Shown here: positions 26,406-35,486 of the stretch, one piece after another
How the letters are laid out: every line of letters starts with the position of its first letter
How positions within the stretch are numbered: the first letter of the stretch is position 1
Assembly (NCBI GenBank): GCA_014728175.1
Contig: WJMA01000017.1
Coordinates: forward strand, 186,001-250,000
Source of the DNA: Candidatus Fermentibacterota bacterium
GTDB lineage: Bacteria > Fermentibacterota > Fermentibacteria > Fermentibacterales > JCC-6
Direction of reading: 5' to 3'
Length of the DNA: 64,000 bases
The notes under the pieces: model-generated
Database searches by the model: none
Told to the model about the DNA's origin: nothing
Seen by the model: only the letters and a program-made list of their open reading frames with translations
Program-made: the position numbers and the translations under genes

Positions 26406-27140
26406 ATGGACAGTATCATAGCGGTGCGCGACCTTACTCTGAACCTGGGCGGTGACAGAATCCTGGACGACATGACCCTGGACCTCTGGCCCGGGCACGT
26501 GCACGCCGTCGTAGGGCCGAACGGTGCCGGTAAATCCACGTTGGCCTCCTGCATCATGGGTCTTCCCGGTTATCGGGGCTACGAGGGAAGGATTCTCTTC
26601 GAAGGCCGGGACATGGCAGATATGGGCGTCGATGAGAGGGCACATCTGGGCATAACCATGGCCTGGCAGGAGCCGGCCAGGTTCGAGGGGCTTTCGGTTC
26701 GCAAGTTCGTCCTCTGCGGCTCTCCGCGGGACGACGAGGAGACGGCGGCCGAAGCGTTGGAGCTGGTCGGTCTCAGCCCCGACACCTACCTGGAGCGGGC
26801 CGTTGACGACACCCTTTCGGGGGGGGAGCGCAAGAGGATAGAGCTGGCCTCCATACTGACTATGCAACCCAAGCTGGTCATGATGGACGAGCCGGACTCG
26901 GGCATCGACGTGGAGGCTCTCCGCAGGATATTCGAGGCCATGCGTGAGCTGAGAGCGAAGGGTGCCACCGTGCTTCTGATTACGCATAGCGTCACTGTCT
27001 TGGAGCAGGCGGATCATGCCTTCCTCATGTGCTGCGGAAGAATTCTGGAGAAGGGCGAGACCGAGGAGATAAAGAAGTTCTTCGGCGAGAAGTGTCTTCC
27101 CTGCGATCACCAGAACCGCCCGGAGGAGGGGGGAAGATGA
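26406..27140 (+). CDS. sufC: SufC-like Fe-S assembly ATPase (probable SmsC)
   Basis: 244 aa from the ATG at 26406 (MDSIIAVRDLTLN); the longer ORF start at 26367 lies inside the previous gene. Walker A is GPNGAGKSTLAS, the SufC-type Q-loop is ITMAWQEPARFEGLSVRKF, the signature is LSGGERKRIELASIL, Walker B is LVMMDEPDSGIDVEAL, and the switch His is in LITHSV. It lacks membrane partners and overlaps a SufB-like gene (ATGA), so it should power [Fe-S] cluster building on the SufB scaffold. SufS, SufE, SufU and SufD are not in the window, which fits the two-protein SMS (SUF-like minimal system) better than a full SUF operon. Confidence 0.9.
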   Translation: MDSIIAVRDLTLNLGGDRILDDMTLDLWPGHVHAVVGPNGAGKSTLASCIMGLPGYRGYEGRILFEGRDMADMGVDERAHLGITMAWQEPARFEGLSVRKFVLCGSPRDDEETAAEALELVGLSPDTYLERAVDDTLSGGERKRIELASILTMQPKLVMMDEPDSGIDVEALRRIFEAMRELRAKGATVLLITHSVTVLEQADHAFLMCCGRILEKGETEEIKKFFGEKCLPCDHQNRPEEGGR

Positions 27141-28081
27141 CCGATCTGGTCGAGAAGATGTACGCCACGCTGGGGGAGACCTGTGCCACCGACCCCGGGG
27201 TGGCGCATATCGAGATACATGGCAACGAGGTGCTGGGGCTCCAGCTGGTGCCCGGCCTGAACGTGGTCGCGGACGAGCGTGAGGACGGCGTAGACGCCCG
27301 GGTGGTGCTCGACGCCGGAGTGGCTCTGGAGAACCCGGTACGGATCTGCTTCGGCCTGCTTCCCGAGAGGGGCGTTCAACGCATAAACATGGAGATAGAC
27401 CTGGGTGAGGATTCACGAATGGCGGTGGTATCCAGCTGCACATTCCCCAACGCAATCGACGTGCTGCATACGATGGATGCCGATATCACCTTGGGGAGGA
27501 ACGCGGAGTACGCCTACCTGGAAAGGCACGTCCACGGATCCGCCGGTGGCGTGGAGGTAGTACCCGACGCCAGGGTGAGGTTGGAGGAGGGAGCGCGGTT
27601 CAGAACGGACTTCGAGCTGCTGGAGGGAAGGGCGGGAAGTATCGCCATCGACTACGAAGCGGTTTGCATGGCCCGAAGCGTGCTGGAGATGTCGGCCCGG
27701 ATAAGCGGAAGCGGCAACGACAGCATAAAGATACACGAGAAGGCCACTCTGGTGGGGGAGAGAGCAAGGGGCGTTCTCACCACCAGCATAGCGGTGCGGG
27801 ACCAGGCCGCGGCGGAGGTTAAGAACACCCTGAGGGCCGAAGCCGCCTACGCCAGGGGCCACGTGGACTGCAAGGAGATCATCAGGGACCACGGCCGGGC
27901 CATGGCCGTGCCCATCGTCGAGGTGCTTCATCCGCGGGCCCACGTTACTCATGAGGCCGCCATAGGCAGCGTGGACGCCAAGCAGTTACAGACCCTGATG
28001 GCCCACGGTTTGAGTGAGGACCGGGCCACTGATCTGATAATAGAGGGGTTGCTCTCTCCATCCTACGGGGGAAGGGATTGA
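27137..28081 (+). CDS. sufB: SufB-type Fe-S scaffold protein, short form (probable SmsB)
   Basis: 314 aa, much shorter than E. coli SufB (about 495 aa). It keeps the beta-helix core and the C-terminal block: ARGHVDCKEIIRDHG (candidate cluster/sulfur Cys), VLHPRAHVTHEAAIG (the conserved His-Glu pair) and KQLQTLMAHGLSEDRATDLI. The N-terminal extension of SufB is missing. The Cys-to-His spacing is close to that of the essential Cys405 and His433 of E. coli SufB. It starts inside the sufC stop codon and its own stop is shared with the TTG start of the cyclase-NTPase gene. Role: scaffold for [4Fe-4S] assembly with SufC. Confidence 0.88.
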   Translation: MTDLVEKMYATLGETCATDPGVAHIEIHGNEVLGLQLVPGLNVVADEREDGVDARVVLDAGVALENPVRICFGLLPERGVQRINMEIDLGEDSRMAVVSSCTFPNAIDVLHTMDADITLGRNAEYAYLERHVHGSAGGVEVVPDARVRLEEGARFRTDFELLEGRAGSIAIDYEAVCMARSVLEMSARISGSGNDSIKIHEKATLVGERARGVLTTSIAVRDQAAAEVKNTLRAEAAYARGHVDCKEIIRDHGRAMAVPIVEVLHPRAHVTHEAAIGSVDAKQLQTLMAHGLSEDRATDLIIEGLLSPSYGGRD

Positions 28082-31000
28082 GGAATCTGGTCCCCAGACA
28101 TCTGTGCAGCCTTCCCCTGGACGGGAACTGCTCGGACAGTATGGACTGCAGTTGTCTTCTGCTGGACGTGGCGGGTTTCACTGCGGTAACCGAGCAGCTG
28201 CTCAAGAAGGGCCAGAGCGGGGCCGAGGAGCTGTCGCACCACCTCAACGGCGTTTTCGGACCCATGGTCGATTCCGTCCTGGACAGGGGCGGCTTCGTGG
28301 CCGGCTACGCCGGAGACGCCCTGACGGCGGTATTTCCCCCGGACGCTTTCGACAAGGCCGAGGACTCCGCCAGATGCGTCATCGAGAATCTTCGCAGCCG
28401 GGAAGGGGTGCGAACCAGCACCGGAACGTTCTCCCTGACGGCGAGCGCCGCTCTGGACAGAGGCAGGCTGTCCTGGTCCTTCGTCCAGTACGAAGGGGGG
28501 TATGCCTGGTTCTACCTGGGAGACATCGTCAGGTCCTGCGCCGACCTCCTTGATCGCGGCGAGCGGGGTAAACTCACCATATCCCGAAGCCCCGAGGCCT
28601 CCTGGACCCGGCCGTCCTGTTTCCAAGAGCTGCCATCGGTGGTACCGGAGAGCACGGACCGAATGCTGAGATCGGACCACCTGGTCAACCTGCCCATGCC
28701 GGGGGAGTTCAGACCGGTGGCATCGGTGTTCGCCAGGGCCGAGATACCCGACGGGGAGATGCCCCGGATCCTGGGGGAGATAATGGAGCGGTGCGCGGCC
28801 TACGGCGGGTACTTCAACGTGGTGGAGGGAAAATCCGAATGGCCTCTGGTCTCCGTTCTGTTCGGAGCCCCCAGGTCCTGGGAGGACGATTTGACCAGGG
28901 CCGTCGAGTTCGCCCTGGAGGTTCGGGGCCGTTTCGAGACCCGGTTGGCGATGGGCGTTACCTACGGCTCGGTATACGCCGGTGCGATAGGAAGCGAGAG
29001 GCGATGCACGTACAGCGTGCTGGGTCACCAGGTCAACATGGCGGCTCGACTGGCTTCCATGGCCCCCGGAGGTACGATTCTGCTGCCGGAGTACCTGGCC
29101 GACGAGCTGGAACCGGATTACGTCTCGTCTCCTCTGGGTAGCCACGCGTTGAAGGGGGTGTCCGGGTCGATCCGGGTGTTCGCCCTGGAAGGGAGACCCG
29201 GCAGGACGCTGCTATCCGGTGAGGAGATACCCCTCATAGGAAGGAACAGGGAAAGAAAGGTCCTGGTCGATCACTGCCGAAGAGCGGCCGGAGGTAGCTC
29301 TCCGGGTGTGCTTTACGTTTACGGCGAAGCGGGAACCAGCAAGTCCAGGCTGGTATCGGAGCTGGATAGCTTTCTGGGAAGCGATTTCAGGGTGGTCTCT
29401 CTGCGGAGCGAGAGGGCCGGGGGAGGGCGGTCGGGCACAGAAGATTGGATGACCGGCTTCTTCCCCCGACCGATGGGGCGCCAAGGGCCAGACGAATCGG
29501 CGGATCTGGCCGATTGGCTGGAGGAAACCCTCTTCGACGCCGGGCTGGACGCCAGGTCTACCGCGGCGGCTATCGACCGCCTGGCTCCCATGGAGGGGGA
29601 GCTTAAGGCGCTGCTCGGCACCACACCGATGACGGAGTATCTCTCGAAGGCGGCGGACACGGACGTTCTGAACAGGTTGGCAACAGCGACCGCCACTTAC
29701 CTCCAGTTGTTCAGCAGCGGTACCCCGATCGTTTTGGTGCTGGAGAACCTGGATTCGGTGGAGGCGGACAAGAAAAGGCTCTTCGAGCTGGTGGCAGGCA
29801 GGCTGAGAGAGTCGCCGGTGGCAGTGGTGGTGACCTCACGACCCCTGGACGATGGTACGATGCCGGTACTTGAATTGGAAGCCCAAATACCCATGGGAAG
29901 GCTTGTTCTGGGAAATCTTAGCCCGGAGGAGACAGCGGTGCTCCTGGAGGAGCTTTTAGGGCTCCGGCCCGGAAAGGATTTGGTCTCCCTGGTCTACGAC
30001 AGGGCGGGAGGAAATCCCTTGTTCACAGAGCAGCTCTGCGCATACCTCTCCGAGAGCGAGCTGTTGCTCTCCCTCGACGAGGAGGGGGCGGTGGAGATTA
30101 CCGAAACCGAGGGAAACGATCCGGGAAGCGTTTCCGGAGTGATGGTGGCCCGGTTGGACCGGTTGCCCACCAGGATAAAGCTGCTGGCGGGAATGGCGAG
30201 CGTACTGGCTCAGCCGTTCGACGCCCGGGTCCTCTCCGGCATGTGGAACGCAGACGACTTCCACGCTCTTTTGAGCGAGGGCAGCCGGTTGCTTCTCTGG
30301 AGAAACATGGGTGAGCAGCGGTACGAGTTCGTTCATCCCATGCTTCGGGATACGGCCTATGGCATGCAGTTACCCGGAAGCCGCCGCCGGCTTCACAGGT
30401 TGGCGGCTCGGGCCATGCTGGACGCTCTGGGAGAGGAAGGGCCGCACCTCCCCGAGTTGGCCGGGCACCTGGAACAGGCCGGAGACCCGTGGGCCTCGCG
30501 CCAGTACCTGAAGAAGGCGGCGCAGGCCGCTCTTTCCCAGTGGAGAAACCACGAGGCCGCGGAGCTTTTCGAAAGGCTGATGCGAACCGTTCCCAGGGTA
30601 TCGGAAGATTGGCTGGCCTTCGCCTTCGAAAGGATCGGAGCACTGCACAAGGCCGGGCAGTGGGATCGCATGGCCGGGCTGGCCGAAGAGGTCCGGGAGC
30701 TGTCCGAGAAGCGATCGAGCAGGGCCGGAGGATGTTTGTGGCTGGGAAGGGCGCTTAAGGCGAGAGGAGATTCGGCCGGTGCGGTAGAGGTGCTGAAGGA
30801 GGGAATCGAGCTGGCCCAAAAGGCCGGCCGGAGAAGCCTGGAGATAATGCTTCTTTCGGAGTACGGAGACTGCCTGTCGTACCTGGGAGAGAGCGATCGG
30901 GAAAGGGAGGTCAGGAAGAGGCAGCTGCAGCTGGCACGTGAGCTGGCCGACCCGAAGTTGCTTCTGGATACCGAGGTGTCCAGGGGATACCTATTCCTGG

Positions 31001-32187
31001 GAACGGGGGAGTACGAACGGGCGTTAGAGAGCTTCGAGAGCGCGCTGGGCGGAGCGAAGACTCTGGATGCCCCCGCCTTGCTCCAGAGGATCTTCTCCGG
31101 TTTGGGCAACACCTACTGGTTCAAAGGTGACCTCGACGGTGCAGAGTCGTACTACTGCAAAGCGATAGAGCTGGCGGAGAGGATAGGGGACAGAAGAGGG
31201 ATCGGGGCGGCGGCCACCAATTTGGGTAACATCCGACTGTCCCGCGGTCGTTACGCCGAGGCCCTGGAATGCTATCGAAAAAGGTTGAGGCTGGCCACCG
31301 AGCTGGGAGACCGCAGGGGCATAGCAAATGCGCTGGGCAACGAGGGATCGGTTCTTTACAAGATGTCCAGGCCGTCTGACGCCGGGGATTGCTTCGAGCG
31401 TATGCTGGGAATATCCGAAGAGCTGAGCTACACCAAGGGCGAGTCCATAGCCCTGGGAAACCTGGCCACGTTGGCCCTGGACGACGGCGATTGCAGGACC
31501 GCCATGCAACTGGCCCGGCGGAAACTTTCCATATGCGAAAGTACGGGCGATCGGGCCGGCAAGGCTTTCGCCCTGGGTCGGCTGGCATCGGTAAGCAGGT
31601 TCATGGGAAGGTTCGAGCAGGCCGAGGAGTACGACTCCGAAAGGTTGAAGATACTGCGAAGGCTGGGAAACGAGCGGAAGCAGGCAAGCTGTCTGTTCGA
31701 TTACTCGGTGACTCTGCAGATGCAGCGAAGAGGGGAAGAGGCGCTGAACAAATGCGAACGGGGGCTGGACCTGATGGCCGACATGGAGAGGGGCGAGCTT
31801 TACTGTATGCTTCAGAACCAGGCGGCCAGGCTGCTTCTGGATATGGGCAGGATGGAAGAGGCCCGGGCCCGCAGCGACCGGGCCGTGAGATTGGCCGAAG
31901 ACCTCCGGATGGACAAGCTGCTTCGAGACGCTCTGGAGACAAGGGCCCGGCTGGTATCCAGGACGAGCTCCTCGGAGGCGCTGGGTATTCTGCAGGGCCT
32001 TATGGAGAGCAGTGAGGATACCGCCGACAGGGCCAACTGCCTGTACTGGATGGTCAAAATCCAGCCGGATCCCGACCGGGCCGGGGAGGCGCTGGATCTC
32101 TACAGACGGCTGGTCAACGATGCCGGATGGCGTTTCTTCGAGGAAAGGATCACCGAGCTGGAGGGCATGCTGCAGCGCTGCCTATAG
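28078..32187 (+). CDS. tandem class III cyclase / NTPase / TPR signalling protein (soluble adenylyl cyclase architecture)
   Basis: 1369 aa from TTG 28078, overlapping the sufB stop (TTGA) with GGAAGGG upstream. Cyclase domain 1 (about 20-190) keeps both metal Asps: LLLDVAGFTAVTE and GYAGDALTAVF. Cyclase domain 2 (about 210-370) lacks them but keeps the catalytic Asn/Arg helix (LGHQVNMAARLASMAPGG). So the two could form one heterodimer-like active site, as in mammalian sAC. An NTPase domain follows (about 385-700): Walker A YGEAGTSKSRLVSEL, Walker B-like PIVLVLENLD. From about 790 there are roughly ten TPRs, for example GALHKAGQWDRMAGLAEEV and NTYWFKGDLDGAESYYCKA. Cytoplasmic. The product is probably cAMP, and a cNMP-binding protein is encoded at 61881. 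Confidence 0.88.
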   Translation: MRNLVPRHLCSLPLDGNCSDSMDCSCLLLDVAGFTAVTEQLLKKGQSGAEELSHHLNGVFGPMVDSVLDRGGFVAGYAGDALTAVFPPDAFDKAEDSARCVIENLRSREGVRTSTGTFSLTASAALDRGRLSWSFVQYEGGYAWFYLGDIVRSCADLLDRGERGKLTISRSPEASWTRPSCFQELPSVVPESTDRMLRSDHLVNLPMPGEFRPVASVFARAEIPDGEMPRILGEIMERCAAYGGYFNVVEGKSEWPLVSVLFGAPRSWEDDLTRAVEFALEVRGRFETRLAMGVTYGSVYAGAIGSERRCTYSVLGHQVNMAARLASMAPGGTILLPEYLADELEPDYVSSPLGSHALKGVSGSIRVFALEGRPGRTLLSGEEIPLIGRNRERKVLVDHCRRAAGGSSPGVLYVYGEAGTSKSRLVSELDSFLGSDFRVVSLRSERAGGGRSGTEDWMTGFFPRPMGRQGPDESADLADWLEETLFDAGLDARSTAAAIDRLAPMEGELKALLGTTPMTEYLSKAADTDVLNRLATATATYLQLFSSGTPIVLVLENLDSVEADKKRLFELVAGRLRESPVAVVVTSRPLDDGTMPVLELEAQIPMGRLVLGNLSPEETAVLLEELLGLRPGKDLVSLVYDRAGGNPLFTEQLCAYLSESELLLSLDEEGAVEITETEGNDPGSVSGVMVARLDRLPTRIKLLAGMASVLAQPFDARVLSGMWNADDFHALLSEGSRLLLWRNMGEQRYEFVHPMLRDTAYGMQLPGSRRRLHRLAARAMLDALGEEGPHLPELAGHLEQAGDPWASRQYLKKAAQAALSQWRNHEAAELFERLMRTVPRVSEDWLAFAFERIGALHKAGQWDRMAGLAEEVRELSEKRSSRAGGCLWLGRALKARGDSAGAVEVLKEGIELAQKAGRRSLEIMLLSEYGDCLSYLGESDREREVRKRQLQLARELADPKLLLDTEVSRGYLFLGTGEYERALESFESALGGAKTLDAPALLQRIFSGLGNTYWFKGDLDGAESYYCKAIELAERIGDRRGIGAAATNLGNIRLSRGRYAEALECYRKRLRLATELGDRRGIANALGNEGSVLYKMSRPSDAGDCFERMLGISEELSYTKGESIALGNLATLALDDGDCRTAMQLARRKLSICESTGDRAGKAFALGRLASVSRFMGRFEQAEEYDSERLKILRRLGNERKQASCLFDYSVTLQMQRRGEEALNKCERGLDLMADMERGELYCMLQNQAARLLLDMGRMEEARARSDRAVRLAEDLRMDKLLRDALETRARLVSRTSSSEALGILQGLMESSEDTADRANCLYWMVKIQPDPDRAGEALDLYRRLVNDAGWRFFEERITELEGMLQRCL

Positions 32188-34872
32188 CCGCCGGGCCAGA
32201 ACCACCACCTCGACGGCCTCCCTTACCTCACCGTCGTCTCTCTCGGACAGAACGTAGACCACGTACCTTCCGACGCTCTGCCCCGAACCTCTGTCGCTTC
32301 GCCCGTCCCATTCGTAGATGATGGTCCCGCTCACGCTTTCGCCGTCGGAGAGCCTTCTAACCAGTCTGCCCTGAACGTTGTAGACCTCCAGGGTCAAGCG
32401 GGAAGGTCCCCTCGGGCTCACGGTTACGGTAAGGCGGTCATCCCTGCCGTCGCCGTCGGGTGAGAAAGGATTGGGGCTAAGCACCAGAAGCTCTCCATCG
32501 GCCGTTTGCCCACCCGTGCTGTTTGGGATTCCCGGAGTACCCGTATCACGGCAACCCGCCCAATTGGACGGCAGATACCCCCGGTCCATGGGATCCACCC
32601 TCTCCAGGCTCACCCCTTCGGCGCCCCCCCAGGAGTCGCTGTAGGGGACCCAGTCCTCCGTCCTCCCGGTGGAAGTGTAAAGCCTTACGTTGTCGGCCCA
32701 CTCGGCACCCTGGGAGGGGGAGTTGTTCAGAACGGGCCATCCATCGGGAACCAGGATCTCACAGGCAGCGTCGGGCCATGCGGCCCGGAACGCCTCCCGG
32801 TCTGGAGCCAGGACGGCGAACGAATGGGGCCGAATGACGTAACAGCTTTCGGCCATCGAGTGCCCGGATAAGGCGTCGGCCACCATCCATCCGGTCAGCT
32901 CCACGGGACCGGCCGAGGGATTGTACAGCTCGATCCACTCCGGGTCGCCGGGTAGTGGATGGTACATCAGCTCGTTTATTATCACCCGACTGGCGGGGTT
33001 GAAACAGGTCCGCAGGGTGTCGTTGCCGGGGAAGGAGTCGATGTCGCATTCGGCCAGGGATATCAGGCCCGTGCAGCCCGGTGTCGAGAGCCACTCCAGG
33101 GTCACCGTGGAAGTGTCCGACGGTTCCATCCCCGGTGGGGAGACCTTGCCCAGGAGTTCGTTTTGGCCCGGCAGGGAGTCGCCGTCCAGATCCTGGAAGA
33201 AGCAGATGCGAAGGTCTGGGGAGGAGATTTCGGCGTTACCCCGGTTGGCGACCCTGACGGACAAAGACACCGGCTCGGCCGTGGGGGACATCGGAGGATC
33301 GACCTCGAACCACTCCAGGGAAGCGTCGGGGCCCGAGTGGATCTCGGGGGGTGGAGCTCCCGGGGTCGGGCCCGAGGAAGCAGATCCCCAGTTGGACTGC
33401 CGGTCCGGCCCATCCAGCCTCAGCCGATGTACGCTGTTGTTCTGCCCCGGATCGTAGGGGATTCCGTCCAGCCCGTCGTCGTCCCGCAGCAGGGGATCGT
33501 CTGAATCCAACGGGGTTCCGTAGGTGGACACCACGTGTTCTGACGTGGTGCCCCCGGGGCGATAAAGGGTAATCGGGTCGTTGCCGGCAAGGCCGTCCCC
33601 CAGGGTGGTGTTGGACGTGGTCAGGACCACGGTGCTCTCCGGGAGGTCGTAGGGTTGCATGCCGGAGGCGTACTCGCTGTCCAGAATCAGGGCGTAGTGG
33701 CCTGCGGGGACGTAGGGACGGGCCAGAGCGTTGGGGTCGGTTATCTCCCCGCTGGAAGGGTTCCAGCGGATAATCGAATCCAGCGCGTCTCCGTCGGTGA
33801 ATCTGTATCCGGTTACGTCCAGGATCCCCGGTCCGGGATAGTGGATCTCGATCATCTCATCGCGATCCTCGTCCGAAGGGTTGCACAGTACCTCGGTGAT
33901 GATCGGACGGACGCCGTTGCCGGTTCGGAAACTCTTGGCGGCGTGGTCGTTGGTCGTATCCCGGTCGGAGGGATGCCCGCAGGAAGCCGCGGCCAGGTAG
34001 CACCCCAGAGCGAGGACGGTATCGGCCGAAAGGGTATCGGACTCCCCGGGGGCCAGGTCTATGCTGGAGGAGAGCAGAACCTCGGCCGGAGAGGCGGAGG
34101 AGTCGGCGTTGCCGTCCAGGAACAGGGTCGCGTCGATGCCCTGCATCAAGGTCAGACCGCAGTTCAAAAAGACGGCGCGGAGAGAGAAGCTCAGGCCGGG
34201 ATCCGGAGGGTCGGGGATGACCACGACGGAGACGACCGCCGCGTCGGTGGAGTCCACCAGGTGGGAGAAGGCGCCCGGGGAGCCTCCGGGCGCGGACGTC
34301 CCCCAGCTTTCCTCGGCGTCCGAAAGGTGGGGAGAGAGGCGCTCCACGCTCAGCCCGTCTCCCGGATCGTAGGGGATTCCATCCAGGCCGTCGTCGTCCC
34401 TGTCCTCCCATACGTCCGAGGGATGAGGGGTACCGTAGGTGCTTACGGCGTTGCTGTCCGCCGTTCCCTCCGCGCAGAACAGGGTCAGCGGATCGGAGAG
34501 AGCGGAGAGACCGTTGCAGATGGCGTGGTCTGCGGTAGTCAGCACCACCGTACCGGCGGGCAGATCGTAGCTGGGGTGAGCAGGGTAATCAAGCTCGAAG
34601 AGAACGGCGAAACCTCCGGAGGGGATAGTATCGGTACCGGTCACTCCGTCCGGATCGGGAAAGGCTCCGTGGGCGGACTCTTCCCAGGCCAGGACCGGAT
34701 CCAGGGCGTCGCCGTCGCAGACATGGAACCCGGCCACCGTGATTGCCGAATCGCCCGGATTGTAAAGCTCGACGTATTCAGCGGCGGTCTCCACCTCCGG
34801 ATTGGCCATGACCTCGGTGATGACCGGCCGGCCGTTGCAGCATAGGGCGAGAAGGACGTACAGGGACAGCAT
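32182..34872 (-). CDS. secreted protein with three lamin-tail domains and FlgD-like C-terminal tail
   Basis: 896 aa with a short signal peptide (MLSLYVLLALCCNG). Three lamin-tail (LTD) domains start with PVITEVMANPEVETAAEYVE, PIITEVLCNPSDEDRDEMIE and IINELMYHPLPGDPEWIELY. The first two are near-duplicates sharing STYGTP and DDDGLDGIPYDPG. CARDB-like beta domains lie between them (DAAVVSVVVIPDPPDPGLSF). The C-terminus is a FlgD-Ig-like tail (LSPNPFSPDGDGRDDRLTV ... YEWDGRSDRGSGQSVGRYV), as found on surface proteins of FCB bacteria. No catalytic site is seen; it is likely a surface or extracellular adhesive protein. It is convergent with the cyclase gene, overlapping by 6 bp. Confidence 0.85.
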   Translation of the reverse strand: MLSLYVLLALCCNGRPVITEVMANPEVETAAEYVELYNPGDSAITVAGFHVCDGDALDPVLAWEESAHGAFPDPDGVTGTDTIPSGGFAVLFELDYPAHPSYDLPAGTVVLTTADHAICNGLSALSDPLTLFCAEGTADSNAVSTYGTPHPSDVWEDRDDDGLDGIPYDPGDGLSVERLSPHLSDAEESWGTSAPGGSPGAFSHLVDSTDAAVVSVVVIPDPPDPGLSFSLRAVFLNCGLTLMQGIDATLFLDGNADSSASPAEVLLSSSIDLAPGESDTLSADTVLALGCYLAAASCGHPSDRDTTNDHAAKSFRTGNGVRPIITEVLCNPSDEDRDEMIEIHYPGPGILDVTGYRFTDGDALDSIIRWNPSSGEITDPNALARPYVPAGHYALILDSEYASGMQPYDLPESTVVLTTSNTTLGDGLAGNDPITLYRPGGTTSEHVVSTYGTPLDSDDPLLRDDDGLDGIPYDPGQNNSVHRLRLDGPDRQSNWGSASSGPTPGAPPPEIHSGPDASLEWFEVDPPMSPTAEPVSLSVRVANRGNAEISSPDLRICFFQDLDGDSLPGQNELLGKVSPPGMEPSDTSTVTLEWLSTPGCTGLISLAECDIDSFPGNDTLRTCFNPASRVIINELMYHPLPGDPEWIELYNPSAGPVELTGWMVADALSGHSMAESCYVIRPHSFAVLAPDREAFRAAWPDAACEILVPDGWPVLNNSPSQGAEWADNVRLYTSTGRTEDWVPYSDSWGGAEGVSLERVDPMDRGYLPSNWAGCRDTGTPGIPNSTGGQTADGELLVLSPNPFSPDGDGRDDRLTVTVSPRGPSRLTLEVYNVQGRLVRRLSDGESVSGTIIYEWDGRSDRGSGQSVGRYVVYVLSERDDGEVREAVEVVVLARRL

Positions 34873-34928
34873 CTTCCCTGTTAGGTTACCCTCTCCGGCC
34901 GATCATTTCAAGGTCTTGACATCCAACC

Positions 34929-35471
34929 TCAGGTTCCGCCCATGCGGGGCCAGGGCTCGGGAAGGGCCGCCAGCGCGTCCATCAGTATCTCCGAAGCCCC
35001 GATAACCTTCCAGCATTCGCCGATCCTTACCGCCTTGATCCCGTACTCCAGCGTTCGGCCCGGGGTACGCACGACCGCCTTCAGGCTGGCCGCGCTGTCC
35101 CCCCGACTGGATGGCTCCACGTGCAGCGAGCACGAGGAGAGGTAATCCGCGTGGGCGGGAGAGTACACCAGGAGTTCCAGGCAATCCAGGGGCTCCCAGA
35201 GAGATACCTCCCCCGGAGCCGCCTCCAGCCTTACCGACGCGAACAACCGCCCCAGACTCAGATCGTCCATGGTAGAAAGACTGTCCAGCAACGCCCCGGA
35301 TATTTCCAGAACCGTGGAGCGCTCCAGCGGAGCCAGGGTGTTCAGAAGCTGCCTGGCGTTGCCTTCGGTGACAGCCTCCCAGGTAAACATGACCGCGTCG
35401 GTGGGGGTGGATGGTGGCGGGCCTGGAATCTGAAGCGTGAGGATCGGAACGATCAGGTAGATCATGGACAA
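34929..35471 (-). CDS. small exported protein of unknown function
   Basis: 180 aa. The start is TTG 35471, 9 bases after AGGAGG, or ATG 35465. A weak signal peptide (MSMIYLIVPILTLQIPG) is followed by a domain reading VMFTWEAVTEGNARQLLNTL, with late KAVVRTPGRTLEYGIKAVRI and GECWKVIGASEIL. The pattern of a helix then antiparallel strands ending 'w.vi' recalls NTF2/lumazine-binding-like periplasmic domains (DUF4878/DUF3828 style), but I cannot assign a family. It lies 15 bp downstream of the SIMPL-domain gene on the same strand and is probably co-transcribed. Confidence 0.7.
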   Translation of the reverse strand: MSMIYLIVPILTLQIPGPPPSTPTDAVMFTWEAVTEGNARQLLNTLAPLERSTVLEISGALLDSLSTMDDLSLGRLFASVRLEAAPGEVSLWEPLDCLELLVYSPAHADYLSSCSLHVEPSSRGDSAASLKAVVRTPGRTLEYGIKAVRIGECWKVIGASEILMDALAALPEPWPRMGGT

Positions 35472-35486
35472 GCCTCTACACCTCCT

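Noticed and set aside
33655-34845. 396-aa plus-strand ORF opposite the LTD protein
   Set aside because: Shadow frame with Gly/Val-rich composition; the LTD repeats lie on the minus strand.
32182-34872. LTD protein as an extracellular nuclease
   Set aside because: LTDs are often fused to nucleases, but no nuclease motif is visible here.
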